Shown here in pieces: positions 46,205-54,093 of a stretch of 64,000 nt of DNA. Position 1 is the first letter of the stretch, and the number at the start of each line of letters is the position of its first letter. The stretch is from NCBI RefSeq assembly GCF_029937575.1, contig NZ_JAPYPS010000009.1, forward strand, positions 1 to 64,000, given 5' to 3'. The translations under genes and the position numbers were made by a program. Source of the stretch: Nocardioides sp. (GTDB lineage Bacteria > Actinomycetota > Actinomycetes > Propionibacteriales > Nocardioidaceae). Under the pieces are notes generated by a model. That model had not been told where the DNA came from. It did no database searches and saw only the letters and a list, made by a program, of their open reading frames with translations.

Positions 46205-47589
46205 CCGCTGGACCGCGAGACCCCCTGCCCGTCGCCGACCTGGAGCCGTTGAGCCGGTCGCGCGAGCAGAGGGCGTGGTACTGGTACGACTGGGCCAACT
46301 CGGCCTACTTCACCACCGTCCTCAGCGTGCTCTTCGCGCCCTACATGGCCACCGTCGCCGGCCGGGCTGCCGGGTGTGGTGACGAGGTCGAGGGCTGCAC
46401 CCGCACCTTGAGCCTGTTGGGGATCGCGGTGTCTCCCGGATCGCTGCCGTTCTACCTGACCAGCTTCGCGACCATCACCAGCGCCTTCGTCCTCCCGGTC
46501 GTCGGCGCGATCGTGGACCGCTCGGCCCGCAAGAAGCTCCACATGGCGGGCTTCGCCTGGGCCGGGGCGGCGTCCGCGTCGATGCTCTTCTTCCTTCGCG
46601 GCGACCAGTGGCAGATCGGCGCGGTCGCCGTCGTGCTCAGCAGCGTCCTGGCCGGATGCTCGCTGGTCAGCTACTCGGCGATCCTCGTGGACATCTCCAC
46701 CGAGGACGAGCGCGACCACGTCTCCTCGCGGGGATGGGCCTTCGGGTACCTCGGCGGCGGCACCCTGCTGCTCGTCAACCTCGTGCTGGTGCAGGGCAAC
46801 GACCTCTTCGGTCTCGACCGCGAGATGGCGGTGCGGATCTCGTTGCTCTCCGCGGCTCTGTGGTGGGCGGGCTTCACGCTGATCCCGTTCCTCCGACTGC
46901 GCAACCGCCCCCCGGTCGCCGTGGTCGCCGTCGAGGGTGGGCTCCTCTCGCGCAGCTTCGGCCAGCTGTTCCGCACGCTCAAGGACCTGCGCAACTACCC
47001 GATGACGCTGACCTTCCTGGCGGCCTACCTCTTCTTCAACGACGGCATCCAGACCGTGATCTACGCCGCCTCCACCTACGGTGAGAAGACACTGAAGTTC
47101 GACACCAGCGTGCTCATCGGGACCATCCTGCTGATCCAGTTCGTCGCCTTCGGGGGCGCGCTGCTGTTCGGTCGGATCGCCGCGCGCTACGGCAGCTACA
47201 AACCGATCCTGTGGGGCACGTTCACCTGGATCGGCATCGTCGTGCTGGCCTTCTTCCTGCCGGAGAAGAACGTCCCGCTGTTCGTGCTGGTGGCCATCGG
47301 CATCGGCCTGGTCCTGGGCGGCACCCAGGCGCTGGCCCGCTCGTTCTTCAGCCTGCTCATCCCCCGAGGTCGCGAAGGCGAGTACTTCGCGCTCTACAAC
47401 GCGTGCGAGCGCGGTACGTCGTGGCTGGGCACGCTGACGTTCGGCATCGTCTTCCAGCTCACCGGGAGCTATCGGCCGGCGCTCCTGGCCCTGATCGCCT
47501 TCTTCGCGATCGGAGCCGCGTTCCTGCTCCGGCTCGACGCCGAGCGGGGCATCCGGGAGGCCGGCAACGAGGTGCCACGAACCTTCTGA
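46201..47589 (+). CDS. MFS transporter, UMF1/Atg22-like family
   Basis: A 462-residue permease with about 12 hydrophobic helices. The N-terminus SREQRAWYWYDWANSAYFTTVLSVLFAPY is diagnostic of the UMF1/Atg22-like family, with GGTQALARSFFSLLIPRGREGEYFALYN near the end. The substrate is unknown; yeast Atg22 exports amino acids from the vacuole. ATG 46201 overlaps the GDPD stop by 4 bp, which decides the start; the 128 codons upstream in frame are shadow. It is the last gene of the HTH-MurA operon. Confidence 0.9.
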   Translation: MTAGPRDPLPVADLEPLSRSREQRAWYWYDWANSAYFTTVLSVLFAPYMATVAGRAAGCGDEVEGCTRTLSLLGIAVSPGSLPFYLTSFATITSAFVLPVVGAIVDRSARKKLHMAGFAWAGAASASMLFFLRGDQWQIGAVAVVLSSVLAGCSLVSYSAILVDISTEDERDHVSSRGWAFGYLGGGTLLLVNLVLVQGNDLFGLDREMAVRISLLSAALWWAGFTLIPFLRLRNRPPVAVVAVEGGLLSRSFGQLFRTLKDLRNYPMTLTFLAAYLFFNDGIQTVIYAASTYGEKTLKFDTSVLIGTILLIQFVAFGGALLFGRIAARYGSYKPILWGTFTWIGIVVLAFFLPEKNVPLFVLVAIGIGLVLGGTQALARSFFSLLIPRGREGEYFALYNACERGTSWLGTLTFGIVFQLTGSYRPALLALIAFFAIGAAFLLRLDAERGIREAGNEVPRTF

Positions 47590-47594
47590 GGCGT

Positions 47595-47620
47595 GGAATC
47601 TTGGAGAAGTGGGTAACGTT
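47595..47620 (+). promoter_or_regulatory. Sigma-R-type promoter of rbpA
   Basis: GGAAT (47595-47599), 18-bp spacer, GTT (47618-47620), the consensus of the thiol-oxidative-stress sigma factors SigR/SigH. Streptomyces rbpA is a known SigR target. Predicts a leader of about 55 nt with GGAGGT before ATG 47683. Confidence 0.7.
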
Positions 47621-47682
47621 GACAGATGTACGGGCGCACCCGCCCGTCCACAGACCACGCGGACACAGTTTGGAGGTGCCTC

Positions 47683-48063
47683 ATGGCAGAGCGCACTTTG
47701 CGTGGCGCACGGCTCGGAGGCCAGAGTTTCGAGGATGAGCGCGGCATCGAGTTCGCCGCTCGTCAGCAGGTCGGCTACCGCTGCCCACAGGCACACGAGT
47801 TCGAGATCACGATGTCGGTCGAGGCCGACATCCCTGCCGTCTGGGAGTGTCCGCGCTGCGGGGCCGAGGGCCTCAGCACCGCCGGCATCCAGAAGGAGGA
47901 GAAGGCCGAGAAGCCCGTCCGCACCCACTGGGACATGCTGCTCGAACGTCGCTCGGAGAAGGAGCTCGAGGACATCCTCAAGGAGCGCCTCGACCTCCTG
48001 CGCGGGGGTCAGATCGGCCCGGCTCACCTGCACCGCTCCAAGAAGCGGCGCGCGACCGCCTGA
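47683..48063 (+). CDS. rbpA: RNA polymerase-binding protein RbpA
   Basis: A 126-residue actinobacterial transcription factor that binds RNA polymerase and the primary sigma factor and stabilises open complexes. The N-terminal tail RTLRGARLGGQSFEDERGIEF, the core with Cys in YRCPQ and WECPRCGAEG, the basic linker and the sigma-interaction domain THWDMLLERRSEKELEDILKERLDLLR are all present. ATG 47683 has GGAGGT about 6 nt upstream. The order rbpA, fxsA, ppm1 follows the Rv2050 neighbourhood. Expression probably rises under disulfide stress. Confidence 0.97.
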   Translation: MAERTLRGARLGGQSFEDERGIEFAARQQVGYRCPQAHEFEITMSVEADIPAVWECPRCGAEGLSTAGIQKEEKAEKPVRTHWDMLLERRSEKELEDILKERLDLLRGGQIGPAHLHRSKKRRATA

Positions 48064-48075
48064 TCGCTCGTTCGA

Positions 48076-48546
48076 CTACTCGTCGACCACCTCGCCCCGG
48101 ATCACGGGTCCATCGGACCCGGGTCCGGGGCGTGTTGTGTGTCCGGTGCCCATCGGGCCGAACACCGTGAGCCTGCGTGAGACGACCTTGGCCAGCACCC
48201 CGCGGAACAGCGGCCGGGTGAAGGGCAGGATCAGGAAGACCCCGAGCACGTCGAGGACGAATCCCGGGCTGAGCATCAGGGTGCCGCCGATGAGGATCAG
48301 GGCGCCGTCGGCCAGCTCGTCGGCCGGCATCCGGCCGCTCTCCAGCGCCGAGCGCAACGCCCTCCAGGCCCGACCGCCCTCGCGCTTGATCAGCCACGAC
48401 CCCAGGGCACTGTCGGCGATGAGCAGCAGGATGGTCCACCAGGGCCCGATCACCTGACCGACCTGGATCAGGACGTAGATCTCGACGATCGGCACGACGA
48501 CGAACGCGATGAGCAGGAACCAACCGACGGGTCGACGACGAGCCAT
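48076..48546 (-). CDS. fxsA: FxsA family membrane protein
   Basis: A 156-residue cytoplasmic-membrane protein. Four hydrophobic segments (WFLLIAFVVVPIVEIYVLIQVGQVIG, WTILLLIADSALGSWLIKREG, LADGALILIGGTLMLSPGFVLDVLGVFLILPF) match FxsA, whose Escherichia coli member relieves F exclusion of phage T7. The C-terminal tail is charged and variable. It is 4 bp after the Ppm1 stop and likely co-transcribed with ppm1 and lnt. Confidence 0.92.
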   Translation of the reverse strand: MARRRPVGWFLLIAFVVVPIVEIYVLIQVGQVIGPWWTILLLIADSALGSWLIKREGGRAWRALRSALESGRMPADELADGALILIGGTLMLSPGFVLDVLGVFLILPFTRPLFRGVLAKVVSRRLTVFGPMGTGHTTRPGPGSDGPVIRGEVVDE

Positions 48547-48550
48547 GGTC

Positions 48551-49390
48551 CTACTGTAGTTCGCTGCCGTGCGCCGATGCCGGGCGGAGGCGACGCCGGG
48601 CCCGCACCCGGCGCATCTGCTCGCGTCGCTCGCGCAGGCCCCACTGGGTGATCCGCCGCAGCGACTCGCCCGCCACGGCCCCGCTCATCTTGGAGTCGCC
48701 GCGCACGCGCTCGACGAACTCGATCGGGACCTCGCGCACCACCAGCCCGCTGTGCAGGGTGCGCCAGACGAGGTCGGTCTGGAAGACGTAGCCGGTGGAG
48801 CGCACCTGCTCCAGCCCGATCTTCTCCAGGGTGGTGCGGCGGAAGAGCCGGAATCCCGCGGTGGCGTCGCGCACCTCGATGCCCAGCAGCAGACGGACGT
48901 AGCGGTTGCCGCCGCGCGAGAGCAGCTCACGACGTACCGGCCAGTTGACCACGGAGCCTCCGGGCACCCAGCGCGATCCGATCACGAGGTCTGCGCCGTC
49001 CAGGGCGTCGATCAGCCTGCCGAGCTGCTCGGGCTGGTGCGAGCCGTCGGCGTCCATCTCGCCGATGACGTCGTAGCCCTCGGCGAGCGCCCAGGCGAAG
49101 CCCGCCAGGTAGGCCGCCCCCAGGCCGCCCTTGGCACTGCGGTGCAGGACGTGGACCGCCGTGTCGCTGGCGGCCAGGTCGTCGGCGATCAGGCCCGTCC
49201 CGTCGGGAGACTCGTCGTCGACCACCAGTACGTCCACGAGCGGCTGGGCGGCTCGCAGCCGCCGTACGATCCAGGCGAGGTTGTCGGCCTCGTCGTACGT
49301 CGGCACGACCATGACGGTGCGGGACACCGGGTCACCGGTCTCCGGCGCCGGAGCCGGCCTGGTGGAGTTCATCGCGTCCATCGCGTCCAT
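48551..49390 (-). CDS. ppm1: Polyprenol monophosphomannose synthase
   Basis: A GT2-family glycosyltransferase of about 279 residues that makes polyprenyl-phosphate-mannose from GDP-mannose, the mannose donor for lipoglycans and protein O-mannosylation. Features are MVVPTYDEADNLAWIVRRL, VDVLVVDDESPDGTG (DDxSxDGT), EMDADGSHQPEQL (DADGSH) and GSRWVPGGSVVNWP. The start is uncertain: three in-frame ATGs (49390, 49381, 49372) come from a 9-bp repeat inside lnt, and GTG 49327 lies just after the lnt stop. In Mycobacterium tuberculosis the two enzymes are one fused protein (Ppm1, Rv2051c); here they are overlapping genes. Confidence 0.9.
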   Translation of the reverse strand: MDAMDAMNSTRPAPAPETGDPVSRTVMVVPTYDEADNLAWIVRRLRAAQPLVDVLVVDDESPDGTGLIADDLAASDTAVHVLHRSAKGGLGAAYLAGFAWALAEGYDVIGEMDADGSHQPEQLGRLIDALDGADLVIGSRWVPGGSVVNWPVRRELLSRGGNRYVRLLLGIEVRDATAGFRLFRRTTLEKIGLEQVRSTGYVFQTDLVWRTLHSGLVVREVPIEFVERVRGDSKMSGAVAGESLRRITQWGLRERREQMRRVRARRRLRPASAHGSELQ

Positions 49391-50933
49391 CGCGTCGTCG
49401 TGTCCGTCGTCTCGTCCGGGAGCCGTTGCGCGGCTCGGTGAGCGCGCCACGGTAGGCCCGGATCCCCAACAGCAACCCAACGGCGCTCGACAGCGCGCTC
49501 AACAGCGGAAGGACGCCACCGACCCGGACCCCGGGTGTCAGCCCGGTGCGCAGGTCGACGGTCTCGACGAGGACCTCCTGGGTCAGTCGCTGCGTGCGGT
49601 CGACCACGGAGCCGTCGGGGGCGATCACCCCGGAGACCCCGTTGGTGGCCGCGACCACGACGTACTTGCCGCTCTCCACCGCGCGGGCGCGAGTCATCGC
49701 GAACTGCTGCTCGATCTGGTCGGTGAAGATGAAGCTGGCGTTGCTCGTCTGCACGGTGAGCAGCTCGGCGCCGTTCTCCTGCTGGATCGCCAGCCCGTCG
49801 TCGTAGGCGATGTCGAAGCAGATCGCGTCGGCCACCGCCACACCGGCGACGTCGAGCGGTGTGACGCGGTCGCCGCTGCGCATGTCTCGGCCGATGCGGG
49901 CCAGCTGACCGCTCTCGGTGAGCCCGGCCCACTCGAAGACCCCGCGGAACGGGATGTACTCCCCCATCGGGACGGGGTGCCGCTTGGTGTACCGCTCCCC
50001 CGGACCGGTGTCGGGGTCCCACACGATGCCCTGGTTGAGGATGTGGTCGGGCCCGTCGTCGACGATGGCACCGACCATGATCGGCACCCCGATCGCGGCC
50101 ACCGCGGTCTGGATCTGGGCGTTGGTGGACGCATCGTCGAACGGGTCCACGGCCGTGGAGTTCTCCGGCCACACCACGAAGTCAGGTCGAGGGCGCAGCC
50201 CCTCGGCGACGTCCCTGGCCAACGCGACGGTGGCGTCGACGTGGTTCTGGGTGACACCTCGGAAGTCCTCGAGGATGTCGTTGCCGGCGCCGGGCACGTC
50301 ACCCTGGACGGCGGCCACCGTCGTCTGGGCACGAGTCGGCAGCGTCCACGGCACGACGGACGGCACCACGGCCACCGACGTCAGTCCCACCAGGCCGACA
50401 GCTGCATAGAGCCGCTCGTACCCACGGGCCGAGACGACCAGTCTGGCCACGATGAAGCCGATGGTCGCCACGATCAGCGAGACGCCGTTGACGCCGACGT
50501 AGGCCAGGGTGGGCGCCAGCGGGGTGTCGACGACGCCAAAGCCGAGGCGCCCCCACGGCATCCCGCTGAAGGGCCACGTGCTGCGGGTGAACTCCATCGT
50601 CAACCAGGCACCGGCCAACCAGAAGGGCCAGGCCCGAAGGCGGTGCAGCACCGCGGCCGCAGCACCGAAGAGACCGTGGAAGATGGCCTCGATGCCGGCG
50701 AGCGCGATCCAGGCGACCGCGCCGATGGAGGAGCTCATCCAGTAGATGTGCGGGAAGTAGAACCCGATCCCGAACACGAGGCCGACCACGAACCCGGAGC
50801 GGGCCCGCAGGTCACGCGTCGTCAGGGCGAGCGCTGCCAACGAGAGTGGCATCAGGTAGGCGATCGCGACGGGCTCGAAGGCCAGCGAGAGCGCCGCGCC
50901 CGCGACGAGGGCGACGAAGGTCCGGGCGAGCAC
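49332..50933 (-). CDS. lnt: Apolipoprotein N-acyltransferase
   Basis: A 533-residue membrane enzyme that N-acylates the lipid-modified Cys of lipoproteins. About seven hydrophobic helices in the first 200 residues precede a nitrilase-type domain with the Glu-Lys-Cys triad: VVWPENSTAVD, YTKRHPVPMGEYIPFR and ADAICFDIAYDD. GTG 50933 was chosen because TACCGT is 6 nt upstream; the upstream in-frame residues are Arg/Gly-rich and non-coding in style. The 3' end overlaps the possible ppm1 starts in a different frame. Confidence 0.93.
   Translation of the reverse strand: MLARTFVALVAGAALSLAFEPVAIAYLMPLSLAALALTTRDLRARSGFVVGLVFGIGFYFPHIYWMSSSIGAVAWIALAGIEAIFHGLFGAAAAVLHRLRAWPFWLAGAWLTMEFTRSTWPFSGMPWGRLGFGVVDTPLAPTLAYVGVNGVSLIVATIGFIVARLVVSARGYERLYAAVGLVGLTSVAVVPSVVPWTLPTRAQTTVAAVQGDVPGAGNDILEDFRGVTQNHVDATVALARDVAEGLRPRPDFVVWPENSTAVDPFDDASTNAQIQTAVAAIGVPIMVGAIVDDGPDHILNQGIVWDPDTGPGERYTKRHPVPMGEYIPFRGVFEWAGLTESGQLARIGRDMRSGDRVTPLDVAGVAVADAICFDIAYDDGLAIQQENGAELLTVQTSNASFIFTDQIEQQFAMTRARAVESGKYVVVAATNGVSGVIAPDGSVVDRTQRLTQEVLVETVDLRTGLTPGVRVGGVLPLLSALSSAVGLLLGIRAYRGALTEPRNGSRTRRRTRRRDGRDGRDELHQAGSGAGDR
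49370..49396. repeat. Three tandem copies of a 9-bp unit
   Basis: CATCGCGTC x3. It encodes Asp-Gly-Arg repeats at the lnt C-terminus and Met-Asp-Ala repeats (three possible start codons) in the ppm1 frame. Confidence 0.85.
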
Positions 50934-50939
50934 ACCCGA

Positions 50940-50945
50940 ACGGTA
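50940..50945 (-). promoter_or_regulatory. Leaderless-type -10 of lnt
   Basis: TACCGT on the minus strand, 6 nt before GTG 50933. Confidence 0.6.
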
Positions 50946-51222
50946 CCGGGGGCCTGGCCACCCTGCAGGGCTCCGGGAGGACCCGCCGCCCCCTCGGCCG
51001 TCCGCCGTCCGCGACAGGCTGCCGCGACGGGGTCGTTGTCTCAGGTGTGGGGGGTCCTCCCGTGCCGCTCTCATGGAGCGGACCGGCCTCCGCGAACCAC
51101 GGCGTCAGGATGTTGGCGCTACACCCCTCCGACCCCGGCCACTCGGACGTCGGTCCGCTTGCCACGACCTGCATGAGCGGACGGCACAGACTTGCGCCGC
51201 TGGACGCGAGTGTCAACCAGCC

Positions 51223-51258
51223 CCTGACCTGCGAGGATGGGCAAAGTCGCAGGTCAGG
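51223..51258. terminator. 12-bp perfect stem-loop downstream of kal
   Basis: Arms 51223-51234 and 51247-51258, loop 12 nt, located 80 bp past the kal stop in the direction of transcription. No U-tract. Confidence 0.55.
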
Positions 51259-51338
51259 CTGCCCCGTCCGGCGAAGAAATAGTCCTTGAATTAGTCACTA
51301 CTGACGGCGTGTCGTCCGGCGAAACGCCGACGGGTGGG

Positions 51339-51773
51339 CTATTGCGCCGACGGCGTCGTGCCGGGTACGACGACCGTGCCCCGCGCGGTGGTGGCTGCGA
51401 TCGGCGGGTCGACCACCTCGGCGGCGCCGGGGTGGGCCTCCGTGGCGGCTCCGCGGGCCACGACGCGCAGCTCGAAGTCGATCAACCGAGACCGAGCGCC
51501 TGCCCGGACCAGCACCGCCTCCACCTCGACCACGTCACCGGCCCGCACGGGCGCGGAGAACTGCACGTCCGAGTAGGACGCGAACAGTCCCTCGTCGCCG
51601 TCGGTGCGCACGCAGAGCTCCGTGGCCACGTCGCCGAACAAGCCCAGGCCGTAGGCCCCGTCGACCAGGTTCCCGGCGTAGTGGGCGTGTGAGTAGGGGA
51701 CGTAGCGTCGGTGCACGATGCGGGTGCCCTCGCGGTGGTCGCCGGTGGGCGACGGGTCATGGTCGGCAGTCAC
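51339..51773 (-). CDS. kal: 3-aminobutyryl-CoA ammonia-lyase (hotdog fold)
   Basis: A 144-residue hotdog-fold protein. RRYVPYSHAHYAGNLVDGAYGLGLFGDVATELCVRTDGDEG and FSAPVRAGDVVEVEAVL match Kal, which removes ammonia from 3-aminobutyryl-CoA to give crotonyl-CoA at the end of the lysine aminomutase pathway. The start overlaps the kamE stop by 4 bp. Identity rests largely on context plus these motifs; a thioesterase-like function is the alternative. Confidence 0.85.
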   Translation of the reverse strand: MTADHDPSPTGDHREGTRIVHRRYVPYSHAHYAGNLVDGAYGLGLFGDVATELCVRTDGDEGLFASYSDVQFSAPVRAGDVVEVEAVLVRAGARSRLIDFELRVVARGAATEAHPGAAEVVDPPIAATTARGTVVVPGTTPSAQ

Positions 51774-52513
51774 GTGGTGCTCCTGGGAGGTGCGAGTCGG
51801 CTGGTGATGAACGAGGCCACCTCGCCCGGCGTCGTACCGCGTCCGAAGATCCGGTCGACACCGAGCTCGTCGGCCATCTTCTCGTCGAAGCGGGGACCGC
51901 CCACCACGAGGAGGGGCCGCTTGTCGGAGGGGTAGGACTCGCGGAAGGCCGCGGACATCTCTCGGGTGTTGAGCAGGTGCGCGTCCCGTTGGGTGACGAC
52001 CTGCGAGACCAGCACCACGTCGGCCCTCTCGGCGCGAGCGCGCTCCACGAGCTGCGGCACCGCGACCTGGGCGCCGAGGTTGACCACCTTCAGCTCGCGG
52101 TAGTACTCCAGCCCCTTCTCACCGGCGAAGCCCTTGATGTTGAGGATCGCGTCGATCCCCACCGTGTGGGCGTCCGTGCCGATGCAGGCCCCCACCACCG
52201 TCAGCCGGCGGCGGAGGCGACGCTTGATCGCGGCATTGACCTCCTTCGGGCTGAGCAACGGGTAGTCACGCTCGACCACCACGACCTGACTCGGGTCGAC
52301 CACGTGGTTGACCCGGCCGTAGACGACGAAGAACGTGAAGTCTGGGCCGAGCGGCTTGGCGTGCACGACCAGCGCGGGGTCCATCCCCATCTTGTTGGCC
52401 AGCTGGGCCGCGGCACCCTCGGCGACCTTGGAGTGCGCCATCGGCAGCGTGAAGCTCACCTGCACCATGCCGTCGCCGCGGGTGTCGCCGTACGGAACGA
52501 GGACCTCGCTCAT
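51770..52513 (-). CDS. kamE: Lysine 5,6-aminomutase, B12-binding beta subunit
   Basis: A 247-residue cobalamin-binding subunit. The B12 base-off motif D-x-H-x-x-G is GTDAHTVGID (Asp114, His116, Gly119), in a Rossmann-like domain (about residues 100-230). The N-terminal dimerisation segment (FTLPMAHSKVAEGAAAQLANKMGMDPALVVHAK) fits the OAM/KamE family. With KamD it moves the terminal amino group of beta-lysine to C5 using adenosylcobalamin and PLP. Starts overlap the kamD stop by 4 bp. Confidence 0.93.
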   Translation of the reverse strand: MSEVLVPYGDTRGDGMVQVSFTLPMAHSKVAEGAAAQLANKMGMDPALVVHAKPLGPDFTFFVVYGRVNHVVDPSQVVVVERDYPLLSPKEVNAAIKRRLRRRLTVVGACIGTDAHTVGIDAILNIKGFAGEKGLEYYRELKVVNLGAQVAVPQLVERARAERADVVLVSQVVTQRDAHLLNTREMSAAFRESYPSDKRPLLVVGGPRFDEKMADELGVDRIFGRGTTPGEVASFITSRLAPPRSTT

Positions 52514-54093
52514 CGTGCCGCCTCCGGTGGTGCGTCCAGTGCCTCGGAGGCCGGGTTGTAGTAGAGGTCGGACTTCACCGCGACGCCGTCGAGACCGCGA
52601 CCCGCGTCGGCGGGTCGCTTCATCAACCCGAACGTGCCCTCGGCGATCGCGTCGAGCATGCCGTCGTCGACGATGCGGTCGAGCAGCGCGATGGACTCCC
52701 CCAGCACGTGGCGCGCCCGGGAGGCGATGAAGCCGTCGGGCGCTGGATGGAAGTCCTCGTGCAGGGAGCCGGCGGCGTCGAGCACGTAGCGGACGTTCTG
52801 CAGGGCCACGTCACGGTCCGAGAGCCACGGCGTCACCACGGCCTCGGTCATCATCCCGACCAAGAGGATGCCCTGGCCGGTGAGGGCGCCGGCGAGGTTG
52901 AAGAACCCGTCGAGCAGGTTGCCCCGGAAGACGTCCCCGGTCATGTGACGCGTCGGAGGCATCCACTTCAACGGCGCCTTCGGGAAGATCTCCCTGGCCA
53001 GCAGCGCGTGCGCGAGCTCCATCCGGAACGAGTCGGGGATGGACGGGTCGATCTCGAACGCGTGGCCCAGCCCGAGCTGCCAGTCCTCGAGCCCGGCCTC
53101 CTTGGCGAAGTACTCGTTGAGGAGCTGGCTCGTCGTGACCGTGTGAGCCGCCTCCACCGCGTCCGCGGTGGTGAGGTAGTTGTCCTCGCCGGTGTTGATG
53201 ATGATCCCCGCGCGCGCATGGACCTGCCGGCTGAAGCGTTGGTCGACGAAGGTGCGCACCGGGTTGATGTCGCGGAAGAGGATCCCGTACATCGAGTCGT
53301 TGAGCATCATGTCGAGGCGCTCCAGCCCCGCCAGTGCGGCGATCTCGGGCATGCACAGCCCGCTCGCATAGTTGGTCAGGCGGATGTAGCGGCCGAGCTC
53401 CTTGCTCGACTCGTCCAGGGCGGCCCGCATGAGACGGAAGTTCTCCTGGGTCGCGTACGTGCCGGCGAAGCCTTCGCGGGTGGCTCCCTCGGGCACGAAG
53501 TCGAGCAGACTCTGTCCGGTGGATCGGATCACCGCGATCACGTCGGCGCCCTCGCGGGCCGCCTGCTGGGCCTGCGGGATGTCCTCGTGGATGTCCCCCG
53601 TGGCGACGATCAGGTAGATCCAGGGTTGGCGGGGAGCGTCGCCATGTCGGGTGATGAGCCGCTCGCGCTCCCGGCGCCGAGCGTCGACGGTCCGCAGCCC
53701 CGCGTCCACCCGCTTGCGGGCGGCTGCGCGGGCCCGCGTGGCGTCCTTGCCCTCGGGAAGGCGGAAGGCGATCGTCCCGGCGGCGGCCTTCTGGGCCAGG
53801 GTGAGGAGGTCGTCTCCCTCGCCGCGCAGCAGCGCGTCCCAGACGGGAAGCGCGACGCCGTGCTCGAGGCCGCCCTGGTCGTCGAGGTCGGCGCGCACCA
53901 CGTCCACCAGCCGGTTGACCCACGGTGTGCCCTCCTCGTCGGCGCCGGCGAGTCCGGCGAGCCGCAGCGTCGCACGCTCCACCGAGACCGTGGTGTGCTT
54001 CTTCGCCATCGTGACGATCGGACGACCGGCCTTGCGCGCCAGGCTGCGCGCGTGGCGCACCGTCCTCGGGTCGAGGTCGAGCTTGCCGGTCAT
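52510..54093 (-). CDS. kamD: Lysine 5,6-aminomutase, catalytic alpha subunit
   Basis: A 527-residue subunit of D-lysine/beta-lysine 5,6-aminomutase (OAM alpha family). The TIM-barrel part includes YLIVATGDIHEDIPQAQQAAREGADVIAVIRSTGQSLLDFVPEGAT and SGLCMPEIAALAGLERLDMMLNDSMYGILFRDINPVRTFVDQ. ATG at 54093 overlaps the amidohydrolase stop by 4 bp. Obligate partner of KamE just downstream. Confidence 0.94.
   Translation of the reverse strand: MTGKLDLDPRTVRHARSLARKAGRPIVTMAKKHTTVSVERATLRLAGLAGADEEGTPWVNRLVDVVRADLDDQGGLEHGVALPVWDALLRGEGDDLLTLAQKAAAGTIAFRLPEGKDATRARAAARKRVDAGLRTVDARRRERERLITRHGDAPRQPWIYLIVATGDIHEDIPQAQQAAREGADVIAVIRSTGQSLLDFVPEGATREGFAGTYATQENFRLMRAALDESSKELGRYIRLTNYASGLCMPEIAALAGLERLDMMLNDSMYGILFRDINPVRTFVDQRFSRQVHARAGIIINTGEDNYLTTADAVEAAHTVTTSQLLNEYFAKEAGLEDWQLGLGHAFEIDPSIPDSFRMELAHALLAREIFPKAPLKWMPPTRHMTGDVFRGNLLDGFFNLAGALTGQGILLVGMMTEAVVTPWLSDRDVALQNVRYVLDAAGSLHEDFHPAPDGFIASRARHVLGESIALLDRIVDDGMLDAIAEGTFGLMKRPADAGRGLDGVAVKSDLYYNPASEALDAPPEAAR

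Larger units (their letters stand above)
50934..51338. other. Structured non-coding spacer between lnt and the lysine cluster
   Basis: 405 bases with no supported gene. It holds three hairpins: CCGCTC-N5-GAGCGG (51065-51081), GTCCGCT-N16-AGCGGAC (51153-51182) and a perfect 12-bp stem CCTGACCTGCGA-N12-TCGCAGGTCAGG (51223-51258), the last being a likely terminator for the leftward lysine operon. GTCCGGCGAA occurs twice (about 51267 and 51314), and an AT-rich stretch lies at 51276-51301. Confidence 0.6.

Noticed and set aside
50934-51338. Cobalamin riboswitch or short genes in the spacer next to the B12-dependent aminomutase
   Set aside because: The spacer is downstream of the cluster and lacks a B12-box-like GCCACTG string; the short open frames have no Shine-Dalgarno or domain.
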